NCBI GenBank assembly: GCA_017307735.1
Contig: JAFKGR010000003.1
Location: 62,001-126,000 of the forward strand
DNA from: Chitinophagaceae bacterium
GTDB taxonomy: Bacteria; Bacteroidota; Bacteroidia; Chitinophagales; Chitinophagaceae
DNA: 64,000 nt
Direction: 5' to 3'
Part shown: piece after piece, positions 49,857 to 59,147 of the stretch
How the letters are laid out: every line of letters begins with the position of its first letter
Numbering within the stretch: the stretch's first letter is position 1
Position numbers and translations under genes: made by a program
The notes under the pieces: model-generated
Told to the model about the DNA's origin: nothing
Seen by the model: the letters and a program-made list of their open reading frames with translations, nothing else
The model's database searches: none

Positions 49857-52436
49857 TTACCTTGTTACCAAAGGGTCCAAACCATCTCTCAACCTGTCGG
49901 CTACATCTTGGAGATGCATCTTGCTTTGTGGATCCGTTGTTCTTTGGATGGCAGCTCTAACCTCAGCCAATAACGTTCTCATGTGGCCTTTGATCACTGA
50001 AATACCATCATTGTTATCAATCGTCGGAGGGGTAAATTGTCCCTGACGGGGAAATTGCTGAGCCTGAGCATTGGCAGCGGGTTTGGCCGGCTTAACCAGA
50101 TCTACCAAAGCATCAACATACAACTTCTGAAGGTTTCTTCTGTAGATATCAATTGCCTGCCCTGTTTTCAGCTCACTCCATATCCCGGCCTTGAGATCAT
50201 TCAGCATATTGGTTTCCGTGTAGGCATTAGCCGGATCGTATTGTTCAAAACTAACAAGATTCGCTATCGTTCTCGGGTTGAACAAACGGCTGAATTCATT
50301 TTTCTGCAATGTTGAAATTGTATTTAACTGATCCACTCCTATGAGGCTGAATAGATTTTTGTCTATTAGCCATTTGGGAGTGGTGAATAGCTGATCCTGC
50401 AAAAATTTAATTGCATCTTTCTGCCTGTTTTTCGGGGTAAAATTATATACCGTTTTATTCTGTTCAATGGTACTTGGGTTCCATTCGATACCGCCTACAT
50501 TTTTGCTTACATGGCCCATATAACGGTTGAATTGAGCCACAACCTGTCCATAAATATTTTTTGCATTATCATATCCTTCATTTGGTTCTTTGGTCCAGTT
50601 GATCAGATTCGGAATAATGCGTTTCAGATTTTTAATACCGTAGGCGCTGGCCACCATTGCATTGTTGCCAAGGTCTTCACTTTGGTTGCGCGGATCATTG
50701 GGATCTGTTTCTGTTCCGAAAAACAAACGCGGATTTTTTGCAAGGCTGTCGCTTACGATCTTGTTCAAATATCCTTCTTCATCTTCCGGCCCTTTAAACT
50801 GAGGCAGCCACATGTAACCCCATTGAATAGCCCATTTGTCGTATTCACCAATTCTCGGGAAGAGATCGTTTTCAGGAAGGTTATCTTCCGGCTGTGCTAC
50901 GTAATTAAAACGCGCATAATCCATAATAGAGGGAGTATGCCCGTGTACATCCAGCCAATTTTTATCGCGAAGTTTTTCCACAGGAACTGTAGATGAAGAA
51001 CCAAAGTTGTGGCGCAATCCAAGTGTATGGCCCACTTCATGTGAAGAAACAAAACGGATCAGTTCACCCATCAGATGTTCACTGAAATTCATCGTTCTCG
51101 CGTTGGGATCCACCACTGAAGTTTGTACAAAATACCAGTTGCGCACGAGTTCCATTACGTTGTGATACCAGTTAATATGGCTTTCCAGAATTTCTCCACT
51201 TCTCGGATCGTTGACATTGGGCCCGCTTGCATTGGCAACGGACGAGGGTTTATAAACAATTGCAGAATGGCGTGCATCGTCGAGGCTCCAGGTAGAATCG
51301 TTTGTTGGAGCTTCTTTCCCGACAATGGCATTCTTAAATCCTGCCTGTTCAAAAGCGACATTCCAGTCATTGATTCCCTGAATAAGATATGGTACCCATT
51401 TTTTTGGAGTGGTAGGATCTATATAATAAACGATTTGTTTTTGTGGTTCTACCAGTTCACCTTTCAAATATTTCTGAACATCCTCAGGTTTCGGTTCCAG
51501 GCGCCATCTTACAGCAAGAGAGATTTTTTTGATTCCCTGGGGATTCGCATCAAAATCTGTGGTTGATGTTGCAAAATACCCAACTCGCGGGTCGAAATAC
51601 CTTGCCTTCATTGGCACCTTCGGAAGCATTACAATAGAACTATTTAATTCAAATGTTGTAGGTTCAGCAGAACCCTGTGCCTGCCCAAATGAAGGTTGGG
51701 TACTTCCACCTCTCTGATTTGAATTCGGAGAACGGTTATAAGTCTTCATTGTGCGAATCTCAATATTCACCGGGAATGCCCTGACACTGACAATGTAAGA
51801 ACGATCAGCAATCTGTTGGGTCAATCCGAGACTGCGCTTGGTTCCTGTACTGAAAAACAAAACATCATTGTCACCATTGATGTATTTTGTAATATCAATC
51901 ACAATGCCTTTATGATTGGGAGAGAAAGCAGCAACATCAAAACTTGCTGCAATAGGCTGAAGGCTGCTGTTCTTTAGATTTCGATACATACCGTCCGGCG
52001 TAGAATCAGTTGCAGTTTCACTGAAAGAAATCGTTTTCAGAAATACCTTGTTTTCCGGTCCTTTTACAAATTGTACTACTTCTTTACCGATTTGGTCTCC
52101 GGCATATCCGGTAAATCCCGCTCTTACACCGGCAGCAGCTTTGGCTATCCGGTTTACAACCAACAAATCCCGGTTGAAAACAGAATCAGGGATTTCAAGA
52201 AAATATTCATCCTTCACTTTGTGCGAGGTAATAAATCCGTTCATTGTTATTGCACCCTCGGTAATCACTTTGTCGTAAGGCTTAGGGCCTTTCCGGGCCT
52301 GATTCGCCGGAGAAGTGGTATCACTTCCGTTTCGGGGAAAATTGAATTGCGGATTTTGTCCCGGAGCTCTTCTTTGTGCTATTCCGGCATTAAATAAAAA
52401 TGCCATCGCCACGAGCAGAAATAGTTTAGATCTCAT
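49857..52436 (-). CDS. Secreted zinc metalloprotease (DUF5117/DUF4953 type)
   Basis: This 859-residue exported protein has a signal peptide (1-20, ...NAGIAQ). The zinc site HEVGHTLGLRH near residue 465 fits HExxHxxGxxH and is followed by the Met-turn-like PSIMDYARF, so it is metzincin-like. The region before it (residues about 30-330) carries the DUF5118/DUF5117 patterns, including VITEGAITMNGFI, FLEIPDSVFNRDLLVVNRIA and VGYFATSTTDFDANPQGI. The C-terminal 350 residues are helix-rich. Its substrates are unknown; the family is abundant in Bacteroidota and related to TonB/peptide use. It is a single gene, convergent with the amidotransferase cluster. Confidence 0.87.
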   Translation of the reverse strand: MRSKLFLLVAMAFLFNAGIAQRRAPGQNPQFNFPRNGSDTTSPANQARKGPKPYDKVITEGAITMNGFITSHKVKDEYFLEIPDSVFNRDLLVVNRIAKAAAGVRAGFTGYAGDQIGKEVVQFVKGPENKVFLKTISFSETATDSTPDGMYRNLKNSSLQPIAASFDVAAFSPNHKGIVIDITKYINGDNDVLFFSTGTKRSLGLTQQIADRSYIVSVRAFPVNIEIRTMKTYNRSPNSNQRGGSTQPSFGQAQGSAEPTTFELNSSIVMLPKVPMKARYFDPRVGYFATSTTDFDANPQGIKKISLAVRWRLEPKPEDVQKYLKGELVEPQKQIVYYIDPTTPKKWVPYLIQGINDWNVAFEQAGFKNAIVGKEAPTNDSTWSLDDARHSAIVYKPSSVANASGPNVNDPRSGEILESHINWYHNVMELVRNWYFVQTSVVDPNARTMNFSEHLMGELIRFVSSHEVGHTLGLRHNFGSSSTVPVEKLRDKNWLDVHGHTPSIMDYARFNYVAQPEDNLPENDLFPRIGEYDKWAIQWGYMWLPQFKGPEDEEGYLNKIVSDSLAKNPRLFFGTETDPNDPRNQSEDLGNNAMVASAYGIKNLKRIIPNLINWTKEPNEGYDNAKNIYGQVVAQFNRYMGHVSKNVGGIEWNPSTIEQNKTVYNFTPKNRQKDAIKFLQDQLFTTPKWLIDKNLFSLIGVDQLNTISTLQKNEFSRLFNPRTIANLVSFEQYDPANAYTETNMLNDLKAGIWSELKTGQAIDIYRRNLQKLYVDALVDLVKPAKPAANAQAQQFPRQGQFTPPTIDNNDGISVIKGHMRTLLAEVRAAIQRTTDPQSKMHLQDVADRLRDGLDPLVTR

Positions 52437-52707
52437 TTTTGTGATTATTGTTTTTTTTTGAAAAAGTAGTTTCAGATTTTATTGCGACAGTTAGTTAGAC
52501 GCTTTCCTGTTCGAATTACTTCGCAGTAAAATATCTTAACCGGTTTACTTTCAGATCAATATCATATTTGATAAAAACCTTAAGATTAAAAGATCCAAAT
52601 ACCAACCAGCCAACGAGTTTTAAATTCGGGATCAAAATTTATTATGGAAACAAATACGATGTAAAAATTCATTTTGCATTGCGCAGACATCCTTTCTGAT
52701 AAAACAA

Positions 52708-54798
52708 TCATTTCTGATCTTTCAAGGCAACTGTCTGTTCAGACGCTTTATATTTAGCAACAACCTCATCAAGCATATTCCTGAATTTATCCACATCTGT
52801 ATCATATCCGTATCCATCCGGCATCAGCCTTTTCTGATTGCCATCGAGGAAAAAGTAAAAGGGTTGTGAGTTGGCATGATAAACCGAAACCTGTAGATCA
52901 GTACTCTTCTCCCCTATTGTTTTCACCGTTTTCTTCAGGGACTCAGAATAATATTGTTCATTCTTGGGCAGATATACATTCTGCACATCCACATAAAGAG
53001 AAACAATTACAAAATCATTTTTTAACCTCTTCATTACCTCCGGATCACTCCACACTTTTCCTTCCATGGCGCGGCAATTCACACAATTGATGCCTGTAAA
53101 ATCAATCATCAGCGGACGTTTTAACCTCCTCGCCACCTCCAATGCTTCGTTGTAATCAAAATAAGTAACCATTCCATATTTCACTACTACTTCGGGTTCA
53201 TACATTTTCATTCTGTCGTAAAACTTCACAGGCTGCGGCAAAATATTAGAATTATTTTTCTCACCGGAACCACCAGCAATTACTGCTGATGAGCTGCTGC
53301 TTCCACCCAGTGTGAAATCCTGTGTACCCATGGGCGGGACAAATGCAGAAATCTTTTTCAATGGCGCACCAAATAATCCGGGAACCATGTACACCACAAA
53401 TGAAAAAGAAACAATGGCAAGGAATAATCTGGTTATGCTAATGTATGAATGGCCAAAATCATTTTTCGGTAACTCATCATCATGATGGAACTTTAATCTG
53501 CCCAAAAGATAGAATCCGAGCAATGCGAATATAACAATCCAGAGACTGATGAAAACTTCTCTGTCGAGGATCCTCCACCCCTTTGCCAAATCTGCGTTAG
53601 ACAAGAATTTCAACGCCAGCGCCAGTTCGAGGAAACCAAGAGTCACCTTTACTGAATTGAGCCACCCCCCGGATTTTCCAAGTTTGTTCATCAGGCCAGG
53701 GAAGAAAGCGAAGAAAGCAAAAGGCAATCCCAGCGTTAACGAGAATCCAAACATTCCTACCAGGGGCCCATAAAAACTTCCTTCCGACGCAAGTACCAGC
53801 AGGCTACCCAGAATCGGACCCGTACAAGAAAATGAAACGACAACCAAGGTCAGGGCCATAAAGAAAATCCCGACAATACTGCCAGTGTTTGATTTGCTGT
53901 CTATCTTATTGGCGACTGCACTTGGCAATGTGATATCAAAAGCGCCTAAAAATGATATTCCGAAGATGACGAAAATGAGAAAGAATATCAGGTTCGCCAC
54001 CCAATTTGTCGAAATGATATTCAATGCATCCGGCCCGAAAATAATTGTGATCAAAAATCCAAGACAGGTGAATATGAATATTATCGATAATGAATATAAA
54101 ACTGCATTCTTAATCCCCTCGGAAGATGTATTGCTTTTCTTTGTGAAGAAACTTACCGTGATAGGAATCATGGCGTAAACACATGGGGTAATCAATGCGA
54201 GCAATCCTCCCAGCAGACCACTTCCAAATATCCACCAGAGAGATTTTGTTGCGATGGAACTCTTTGCTGTCGAGCTTGCTTCTGCATTATTTATACTGGC
54301 CAGTTCTGCGGTGGATGCGTTGGCCTCCGGCAAAACAAATTCCTGGAAGCCCTCTTCTCCTGATGGAAAATCTTCGCCTTTTTTATACATAAAATCCACC
54401 TTGCCGATCACCAGAAAACTATCTGTTGGTTTGGCGAGTAAAGGTTGATTCCAGACAACTGAATCTGTGAAGAATTGTATTTCGCCATCCAATGCCGGGT
54501 CTTTTTCTTTGTGAAGGTTTCCCTCAAAATCAGGTTTACCGGCAATCTTTGATTTAATGGAAGAATCAAATGAAAGTGTTGAATAAACGAGATCTTCCGG
54601 AGAATTCTGCAGTGCAAATAATTTTATACCCGGTGCTATTTTTGCTTTGATTTGCAGGTAGGCAATACTGTCATTGACATGGCGGGTACTGAATGAAAAC
54701 TGAACAGGCTTTGAATTTTGTGAATAGGCTGCCTGAACAAAAAACAAAAGGCCAATTGCACAGAAAACACGATGGAAAACCTTCAAATAGGAATGCAT
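52708..54798 (-). CDS. dsbD: Thiol:disulfide interchange protein DsbD
   Basis: DsbD moves reducing power from cytosolic thioredoxin to periplasmic targets. The 696 residues have a signal peptide (to about residue 26), then an N-terminal beta domain, eight membrane helices (about 190-470) with the redox cysteines in ITPCVYAMIP and SFSCTGPIL, and a C-terminal thioredoxin domain with CVNC (GINCVNCRAM). Its N-domain has no cysteines, because the place where nDsbD carries its pair reads YKKGEDFPSG. That function may have moved to the separate 152-residue protein 13 bases upstream in the same operon. Confidence 0.92.
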   Translation of the reverse strand: MHSYLKVFHRVFCAIGLLFFVQAAYSQNSKPVQFSFSTRHVNDSIAYLQIKAKIAPGIKLFALQNSPEDLVYSTLSFDSSIKSKIAGKPDFEGNLHKEKDPALDGEIQFFTDSVVWNQPLLAKPTDSFLVIGKVDFMYKKGEDFPSGEEGFQEFVLPEANASTAELASINNAEASSTAKSSIATKSLWWIFGSGLLGGLLALITPCVYAMIPITVSFFTKKSNTSSEGIKNAVLYSLSIIFIFTCLGFLITIIFGPDALNIISTNWVANLIFFLIFVIFGISFLGAFDITLPSAVANKIDSKSNTGSIVGIFFMALTLVVVSFSCTGPILGSLLVLASEGSFYGPLVGMFGFSLTLGLPFAFFAFFPGLMNKLGKSGGWLNSVKVTLGFLELALALKFLSNADLAKGWRILDREVFISLWIVIFALLGFYLLGRLKFHHDDELPKNDFGHSYISITRLFLAIVSFSFVVYMVPGLFGAPLKKISAFVPPMGTQDFTLGGSSSSSAVIAGGSGEKNNSNILPQPVKFYDRMKMYEPEVVVKYGMVTYFDYNEALEVARRLKRPLMIDFTGINCVNCRAMEGKVWSDPEVMKRLKNDFVIVSLYVDVQNVYLPKNEQYYSESLKKTVKTIGEKSTDLQVSVYHANSQPFYFFLDGNQKRLMPDGYGYDTDVDKFRNMLDEVVAKYKASEQTVALKDQK

Positions 54799-54811
54799 TT
54801 AATTCACTGGT

Positions 54812-55270
54812 TTATTTGAGAGCAACGGTAAATTTACGAGTTGTAGGAGGCAAACATTCACGGTCATTGCATGTCATAAACTGGACGGCCACATCCACTG
54901 ACGTTTTTACATTGGCTTTCAGTTTTACGGTTTGTTTAAATTCTACCTGATTTGAATATTGCCTGACATCCACGCCAAACAAGGGTTCAAAACGTTGTTC
55001 AAGCTTTCCGCTTTCCTTCATGTGTCCGGACGGAAGAATCACCAACGGATTTTTCGAGAAAGTAATTTTGGTCGGCAAAGGACCACCATCCGGTGTATTT
55101 TGTGAATACATGTGCCAGCCACTCCCGATGTTGGCCACAAGTGTAATCTCATAAGTTTTGTCACCTGTCTTCCTGGTGCTTGATGTCCAGCTAACCGGGT
55201 TCTTCACCATCTGCGCAAAAAGAAAGTTACCACACAATAAAAAAGCAGCTATAAAATAAATTTTTTTCAT
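54812..55270 (-). CDS. Stand-alone DsbD N-domain protein
   Basis: This 152-residue exported protein (signal peptide to about residue 19, ...LFAQ) is a single immunoglobulin-like domain of the DsbD alpha/N-terminal family. The core SGWHMYSQNTPDGGPLPTKITF and the end VAVQFMTCNDRECLPPTTRKF are clear. The two cysteines (spaced C-x4-C) match the active pair of nDsbD, which hands electrons to periplasmic partners. The gene is the first of an operon with dsbD (13-base gap). A cysteine-less copy of the same fold is fused to DsbD itself, so this protein could carry the redox function. Confidence 0.87.
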   Translation of the reverse strand: MKKIYFIAAFLLCGNFLFAQMVKNPVSWTSSTRKTGDKTYEITLVANIGSGWHMYSQNTPDGGPLPTKITFSKNPLVILPSGHMKESGKLEQRFEPLFGVDVRQYSNQVEFKQTVKLKANVKTSVDVAVQFMTCNDRECLPPTTRKFTVALK

Positions 55271-55288
55271 GTATTAATTTTTAGGGTA

Positions 55289-55296
55289 CAAATTTA
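55289..55296 (-). promoter_or_regulatory. -7 box of the DsbD-N/dsbD operon (TAAATTTG)
   Basis: A perfect TAnnTTTG match on the minus strand, 18 bases before the ATG of the first gene; the predicted leader is about 14 bases. Confidence 0.5.
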
Positions 55297-55464
55297 CTTT
55301 TCTAAATCTTAAAAACGTTTTATAATTAACGGTTTGAACGGTAATGAATTGTTTATTGTAATGAAAGACGGAAGTCAGATGAAAAACACCCCATCGAAAT
55401 TTGATTTTTTATCTTTTTTAACGATTGAATCAGAGAACTGCCAAGAAGTGATTCGAAATTTTTT

Positions 55465-56001
55465 CTATTCATCCATTAGCCTCTCAAGAGACTTTCTCAC
55501 ATCAGATTTTGCATAATTCATAGCGCCTGCCACACGGGCAACTACATCTCCGTTTTTATTCAGAATAAAGGTTGCCGGAATCATATTTGGCATGAAACCC
55601 TCCGGCAGATTACTTTTCAGACCAAATACATCAAGATCAAAATTCTTCCTATGCATATATTGAGAAGACTTTGTAAGATCGCCATCGGTATCAACAGTCA
55701 TAAAAACTATTTGACCGTTTTCTTTAAAAGATTTTTTCAGCTTGTTGATCCCCGGCATTTCCATTCTGCATGGCAGGCACCATGTTGCCCAGAAATTAAT
55801 GAAAACAACTTTTCCTTTTAATGCCCCCAAGCGAATATCTTTTCCGTCTGAATTCATAAAAACAATATCCCTGGTGTCATTCCCGCTGATGATTGGAGAA
55901 GATTTTGAAATTGTATTCGCAAGGCCTTTTGTATTTTGACAAGAACTTATACAAAATGCAAAAGAGAAAAGAATCGCAGAAACGAAAAAGGTAGTTTTCA
56001 T
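55465..56001 (-). CDS. TlpA/ResA-type thiol-disulfide reductase lipoprotein
   Basis: This 178-residue lipoprotein (lipobox ISSC, C21) has a thioredoxin-like fold with the active site CLPC in INFWATWCLPCRMEMP, and the cis-Pro loop PATFILN. TlpA proteins keep periplasmic cysteines reduced, for example those of apocytochromes or copper carriers. It lies about 195 bases upstream of the DsbD group on the same strand with its own promoter box, and would take electrons from DsbD. The start is the ATG of MKTTFF. Confidence 0.9.
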   Translation of the reverse strand: MKTTFFVSAILFSFAFCISSCQNTKGLANTISKSSPIISGNDTRDIVFMNSDGKDIRLGALKGKVVFINFWATWCLPCRMEMPGINKLKKSFKENGQIVFMTVDTDGDLTKSSQYMHRKNFDLDVFGLKSNLPEGFMPNMIPATFILNKNGDVVARVAGAMNYAKSDVRKSLERLMDE

Positions 56002-56044
56002 TTTACAACTTATGGTTTTATCAACACATAAAAAAGCAACCGTT

Positions 56045-56052
56045 CAAACATA
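56045..56052 (-). promoter_or_regulatory. -7 box of the TlpA gene (TATGTTTG)
   Basis: A perfect TAnnTTTG match on the minus strand, giving a leader of about 39 bases. Confidence 0.5.
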
Positions 56053-56127
56053 GCATTAAATATCTGACAAGGAATAAACAAGATCTTCATTTTTGCCCAA
56101 TTGAAACATTATGGTTATTTTCAATGT

Positions 56128-56481
56128 ATGGCACATCACAATGAGTTAGGACAAAAAGGTGAAGAACTGGCTGCTGAATATTTAGTAAAAAATAATTTCA
56201 AAATACTTTATCGTAACTGGACATTTAAGCATCTCGAGATTGATATTATCGCATTAAAAGAAGGTGTATTGCATTTTGTTGAAGTTAAGACGCGCAACTC
56301 CCTGCAATTTGGATATCCGGAAGAAGATGTAACCAAAAAAAAATTAAAAAATGTCATCAACGCTGCTTCTGAATTCCAATATCAAAATCCAGGTTGGGAA
56401 AAAATTCAGTTTGATGTGTTATCCATCATCTTACTTCCCGATAAAGAAGAATATTTTTTTATAGAGGATATATACGTTTGA
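56128..56481 (+). CDS. YraN/UPF0102 family endonuclease-like protein
   Basis: This 117-residue protein has a PD-(D/E)XK nuclease-like core: E-LAAEYLVKNNFKIL ... EIDIIALKEGVLHFVEVKTR, where D and the E-x-K pair fill the metal-site positions. Family members are small, lack a recognition domain and are of uncertain function, often near DNA uptake or rnhB genes. I chose the ATG of MAHHNELGQKG; an earlier in-frame TTG adds nine residues. It converges on the cysteine desulfurase with 13 bases between stops. Confidence 0.85.
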   Translation: MAHHNELGQKGEELAAEYLVKNNFKILYRNWTFKHLEIDIIALKEGVLHFVEVKTRNSLQFGYPEEDVTKKKLKNVINAASEFQYQNPGWEKIQFDVLSIILLPDKEEYFFIEDIYV

Positions 56482-56494
56482 AAAGCCAATCCCA

Positions 56495-57619
56495 TCAAAG
56501 AATCTTTTTCAGTATTTCAATAACCTGATCAACTTCCTCTTTAGTATTGAATTTACTGAAAGAAAACCTGATTGTGGTTTGGTCTTTCGGATGGATGGCA
56601 GCAATAACATGGCTTCCGGTTAAAGCCCCGGCAGAACAGGCACTCCCGCCACTTGCACACACGTGATGCAAATCCAGATTGAACAACAACATATCTGACT
56701 TATCAGTTTTTGGAAACCCGACACTTAATACGGTGTATAAGGAATCGCCTTCCGGATCACCATTAAAACAAACACCCGGGATTCCTTCCTCCAGTTTTTT
56801 CTTCATGTAATCCCTTAGTCCACGAATATACCCGCTATCTTCTTCCATATTGTCAGAGGCCATTTGAAGCGCTTTGGCAAGCCCCACAATTCCATACACA
56901 TTCTCAGTTCCCGATCTCATTTCTCGTTCCTGCCCACCACCTTCCAGATAAGGTGAAATTTTTATATCCCGGTTTACGTACAAAATTCCGACGCCTTTGG
57001 GGCCGTGAAACTTGTGTGCCGAACCACTCAGAAAATGTATTTTAAAACTACTGACATCTATCGGAAAATGGCCCAGGGTCTGAACGGTATCCGAATGAAA
57101 AATGGCCTTGTACTTTTCACAGATTTCAGAAACAGCCTTAATATCAGTCCTGGTACCGATTTCATTATTTCCATGCATCAGGGTTACCAGGCATTTCTCT
57201 TTACTCTCTTCCAAAATTGTTTCAAGATCCTCCAGATCAATATATCCTTTCGGTGAAACCCTTACATAGGAAGCTTTAACTCCTCTCGTCTTTACCAAAT
57301 AATCAACCGTATGCAACGTTGCATGATGCTCAACCGGTGAGGTGATAATATGCCTGCAGCCCAAATCTTCTACAGCACCATGAAGTGCGGTGTTGGTACT
57401 TTCCGTACCACAACTTGTAAAAAATATTTCTGAAGGGTGGGCATGAAGAACCTGCGCAACAGTTTTTCTTGCATTTTCTATCGCAAGCCGTGTCTCTCTT
57501 CCATAAGAATAAATGGAAGACGGATTACCAAACTTTTCGGTAAAGTAAGGTTTCATTTCTTCAAACACAGCGGGATCAATTGCCGTTGTGGCAGTATTGT
57601 CAAAATAAATTCTGTTCAT
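56495..57619 (-). CDS. Cysteine desulfurase (IscS/NifS type)
   Basis: This 374-residue PLP enzyme takes sulfur from cysteine as a persulfide for Fe-S clusters, tRNA thiolation or other uses. PLP-binding residues include SPVEHHATLH and the lysine of SGSAHKFHGPKGVG. The catalytic cysteine lies in SGGSACSAG, in the long flexible loop typical of class I enzymes. It is translated right after glmM (15-base gap), so it is a second gene of that operon. The sufE gene about 6 kb away is a likely partner in the cell, although SufE normally works with SufS-type enzymes. Confidence 0.92.
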   Translation of the reverse strand: MNRIYFDNTATTAIDPAVFEEMKPYFTEKFGNPSSIYSYGRETRLAIENARKTVAQVLHAHPSEIFFTSCGTESTNTALHGAVEDLGCRHIITSPVEHHATLHTVDYLVKTRGVKASYVRVSPKGYIDLEDLETILEESKEKCLVTLMHGNNEIGTRTDIKAVSEICEKYKAIFHSDTVQTLGHFPIDVSSFKIHFLSGSAHKFHGPKGVGILYVNRDIKISPYLEGGGQEREMRSGTENVYGIVGLAKALQMASDNMEEDSGYIRGLRDYMKKKLEEGIPGVCFNGDPEGDSLYTVLSVGFPKTDKSDMLLFNLDLHHVCASGGSACSAGALTGSHVIAAIHPKDQTTIRFSFSKFNTKEEVDQVIEILKKIL

Positions 57620-57634
57620 ATCAAATTGTGAAAA

Positions 57635-59026
57635 TCACTTTTGTACATTGAGTTCCTCCTGAATGTCGCTGATGATTTTTTTTGCGATATTTTCTGCGGT
57701 AGTTTCAAAATTGCTTTCTGAATAAATTCTCAGAATAGGTTCCGTATTACTGGGCCTCAGATGTACCCAATCATTGTCAAATTCAATCTTCAAACCATCT
57801 TCGGTATTTACTTTCTGATTCTTATACTTGTCTTTGATTTTTTCGAGAAGTTTTTTTACATCTGTTTCTTTGTCTAATGGAATCTTATTTTTACTGATCA
57901 CATAATCGGGGTAAAGTGACCTCAGTTTTTTAATACTCTTTCCTGAATTGGCAAGGTGAGAAAGGAAAAGTCCTATACCAATCAAAGCGTCGCGGCCATA
58001 ATGGAAATCCGGAACAATAACACCACCGTTTCCCTCGCCACCGATCACTGCATTCACCTGTTTCATTTTTTCTACCACATTCACTTCGCCCACCGCACTC
58101 GGAAAATATTCTCCGCCGTGCTGGATGGTGATTTCTTTCAGGCTCTTTGTTGAGGAAAGATTACTGACGGTATTGCCTTTTCGTTTACCTAAAACATAAT
58201 CAGCCACAGCAACCAGCGTGTATTCTTCGCCAAACATGCTGCCATCCTCGCAAACAAAACAAAGGCGGTCCACATCAGGATCCACTGCAATTCCAAGATC
58301 AGCTTTTTGCTGCACTACTTCATTGCTCAGTGTAGTAAGATTTTTAGGAAGAGGTTCAGGATTGTGATTGAATATTCCATTCATTTCTGAATTAATAACT
58401 ACCACATCCTTCACTCCCAATTCTCTCAATAATGCCGGAACATAAACTGAGCCACTGCTGTTGATTCCATCTACCACAATTTTATACTGTTGCTTCCTGA
58501 TAGCTTTCACATCAACAAGCGGATAATGAAGCACTGCATCAATATGCTTTTTCAAATAAGAGTTATCGCAGGAATAGAATCCAAGTTTATCCACCTTCTC
58601 AAAACTAAACTCTTCTTTTTCGGCCAAATCCAAAACATCATTCCCTACTGAAGCGTCAATAAATTCTCCCTGGTCATTCAATAATTTCAATGCATTCCAT
58701 TCAGCCGGGTTGTGGCTGGCTGTAATGATAACCCCACCCGCAGCACTTTCTGCTTTTACAGCCATTTCAACTGTAGGCGTGGTTGTTATTCCCAAATCAA
58801 TTACATTGAAACCACATGCCAGGATTGTACTTGAACATAGCGTACTCACAATCTTCCCACTGATTCGTCCATCTCTTCCAATCACAATTGTTTTTGATTT
58901 CGATTTTCCGGATATGATGGTGATAAAAGCGGCAGTAAATTTTACGATGTCAACCGGTGTCAGATTTTCACCAGGCACTCCACCAATCGTGCCTCTGATT
59001 CCTGAAATACTTTTTATAAGCGCCAA
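57635..59026 (-). CDS. glmM: Phosphoglucosamine mutase GlmM-type phosphohexomutase
   Basis: This 463-residue alpha-phosphohexomutase interconverts sugar 6- and 1-phosphates. GlmM makes glucosamine-1-phosphate for peptidoglycan and LPS. The phosphoserine loop is ITASHNPAEWN, the metal loop is DPDVDRLCFV and the sugar-binding loop is IGGEGNGGVI. The C-terminal RPSNTEPILRIYSE binds phosphate. GlmM and phosphomannomutase cannot be fully separated from sequence alone; the GEGNGG loop favours GlmM. It is first in an operon with cysteine desulfurase and has its own -7 box. Confidence 0.87.
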   Translation of the reverse strand: MALIKSISGIRGTIGGVPGENLTPVDIVKFTAAFITIISGKSKSKTIVIGRDGRISGKIVSTLCSSTILACGFNVIDLGITTTPTVEMAVKAESAAGGVIITASHNPAEWNALKLLNDQGEFIDASVGNDVLDLAEKEEFSFEKVDKLGFYSCDNSYLKKHIDAVLHYPLVDVKAIRKQQYKIVVDGINSSGSVYVPALLRELGVKDVVVINSEMNGIFNHNPEPLPKNLTTLSNEVVQQKADLGIAVDPDVDRLCFVCEDGSMFGEEYTLVAVADYVLGKRKGNTVSNLSSTKSLKEITIQHGGEYFPSAVGEVNVVEKMKQVNAVIGGEGNGGVIVPDFHYGRDALIGIGLFLSHLANSGKSIKKLRSLYPDYVISKNKIPLDKETDVKKLLEKIKDKYKNQKVNTEDGLKIEFDNDWVHLRPSNTEPILRIYSESNFETTAENIAKKIISDIQEELNVQK

Positions 59027-59048
59027 ACCCTGATTTTTTTTAGAACGT

Positions 59049-59056
59049 CAAAGGTA
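59049..59056 (-). promoter_or_regulatory. -7 box of glmM (TACCTTTG)
   Basis: A perfect TAnnTTTG match on the minus strand, 22 bases before the ATG. Confidence 0.5.
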
Positions 59057-59147
59057 AAAAACTTAAAAGATTTCAGCATACAGATAAATTTTGACGTCAT
59101 CCTAAAGAATAAAAAATTATACTTCGCCGAAATATCCGGAAAACCTA

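Noticed and set aside
50511-50996. 161-codon ORF antisense to the metalloprotease
   Set aside because: It shadows the zinc protease, with no recognisable domain and no promoter.
52437-52707. Possible regulator palindrome (ATCAA-N8-TTGAT) before the metalloprotease
   Set aside because: The spacing does not fit FNR/CRP sites and no promoter box is in register with it.
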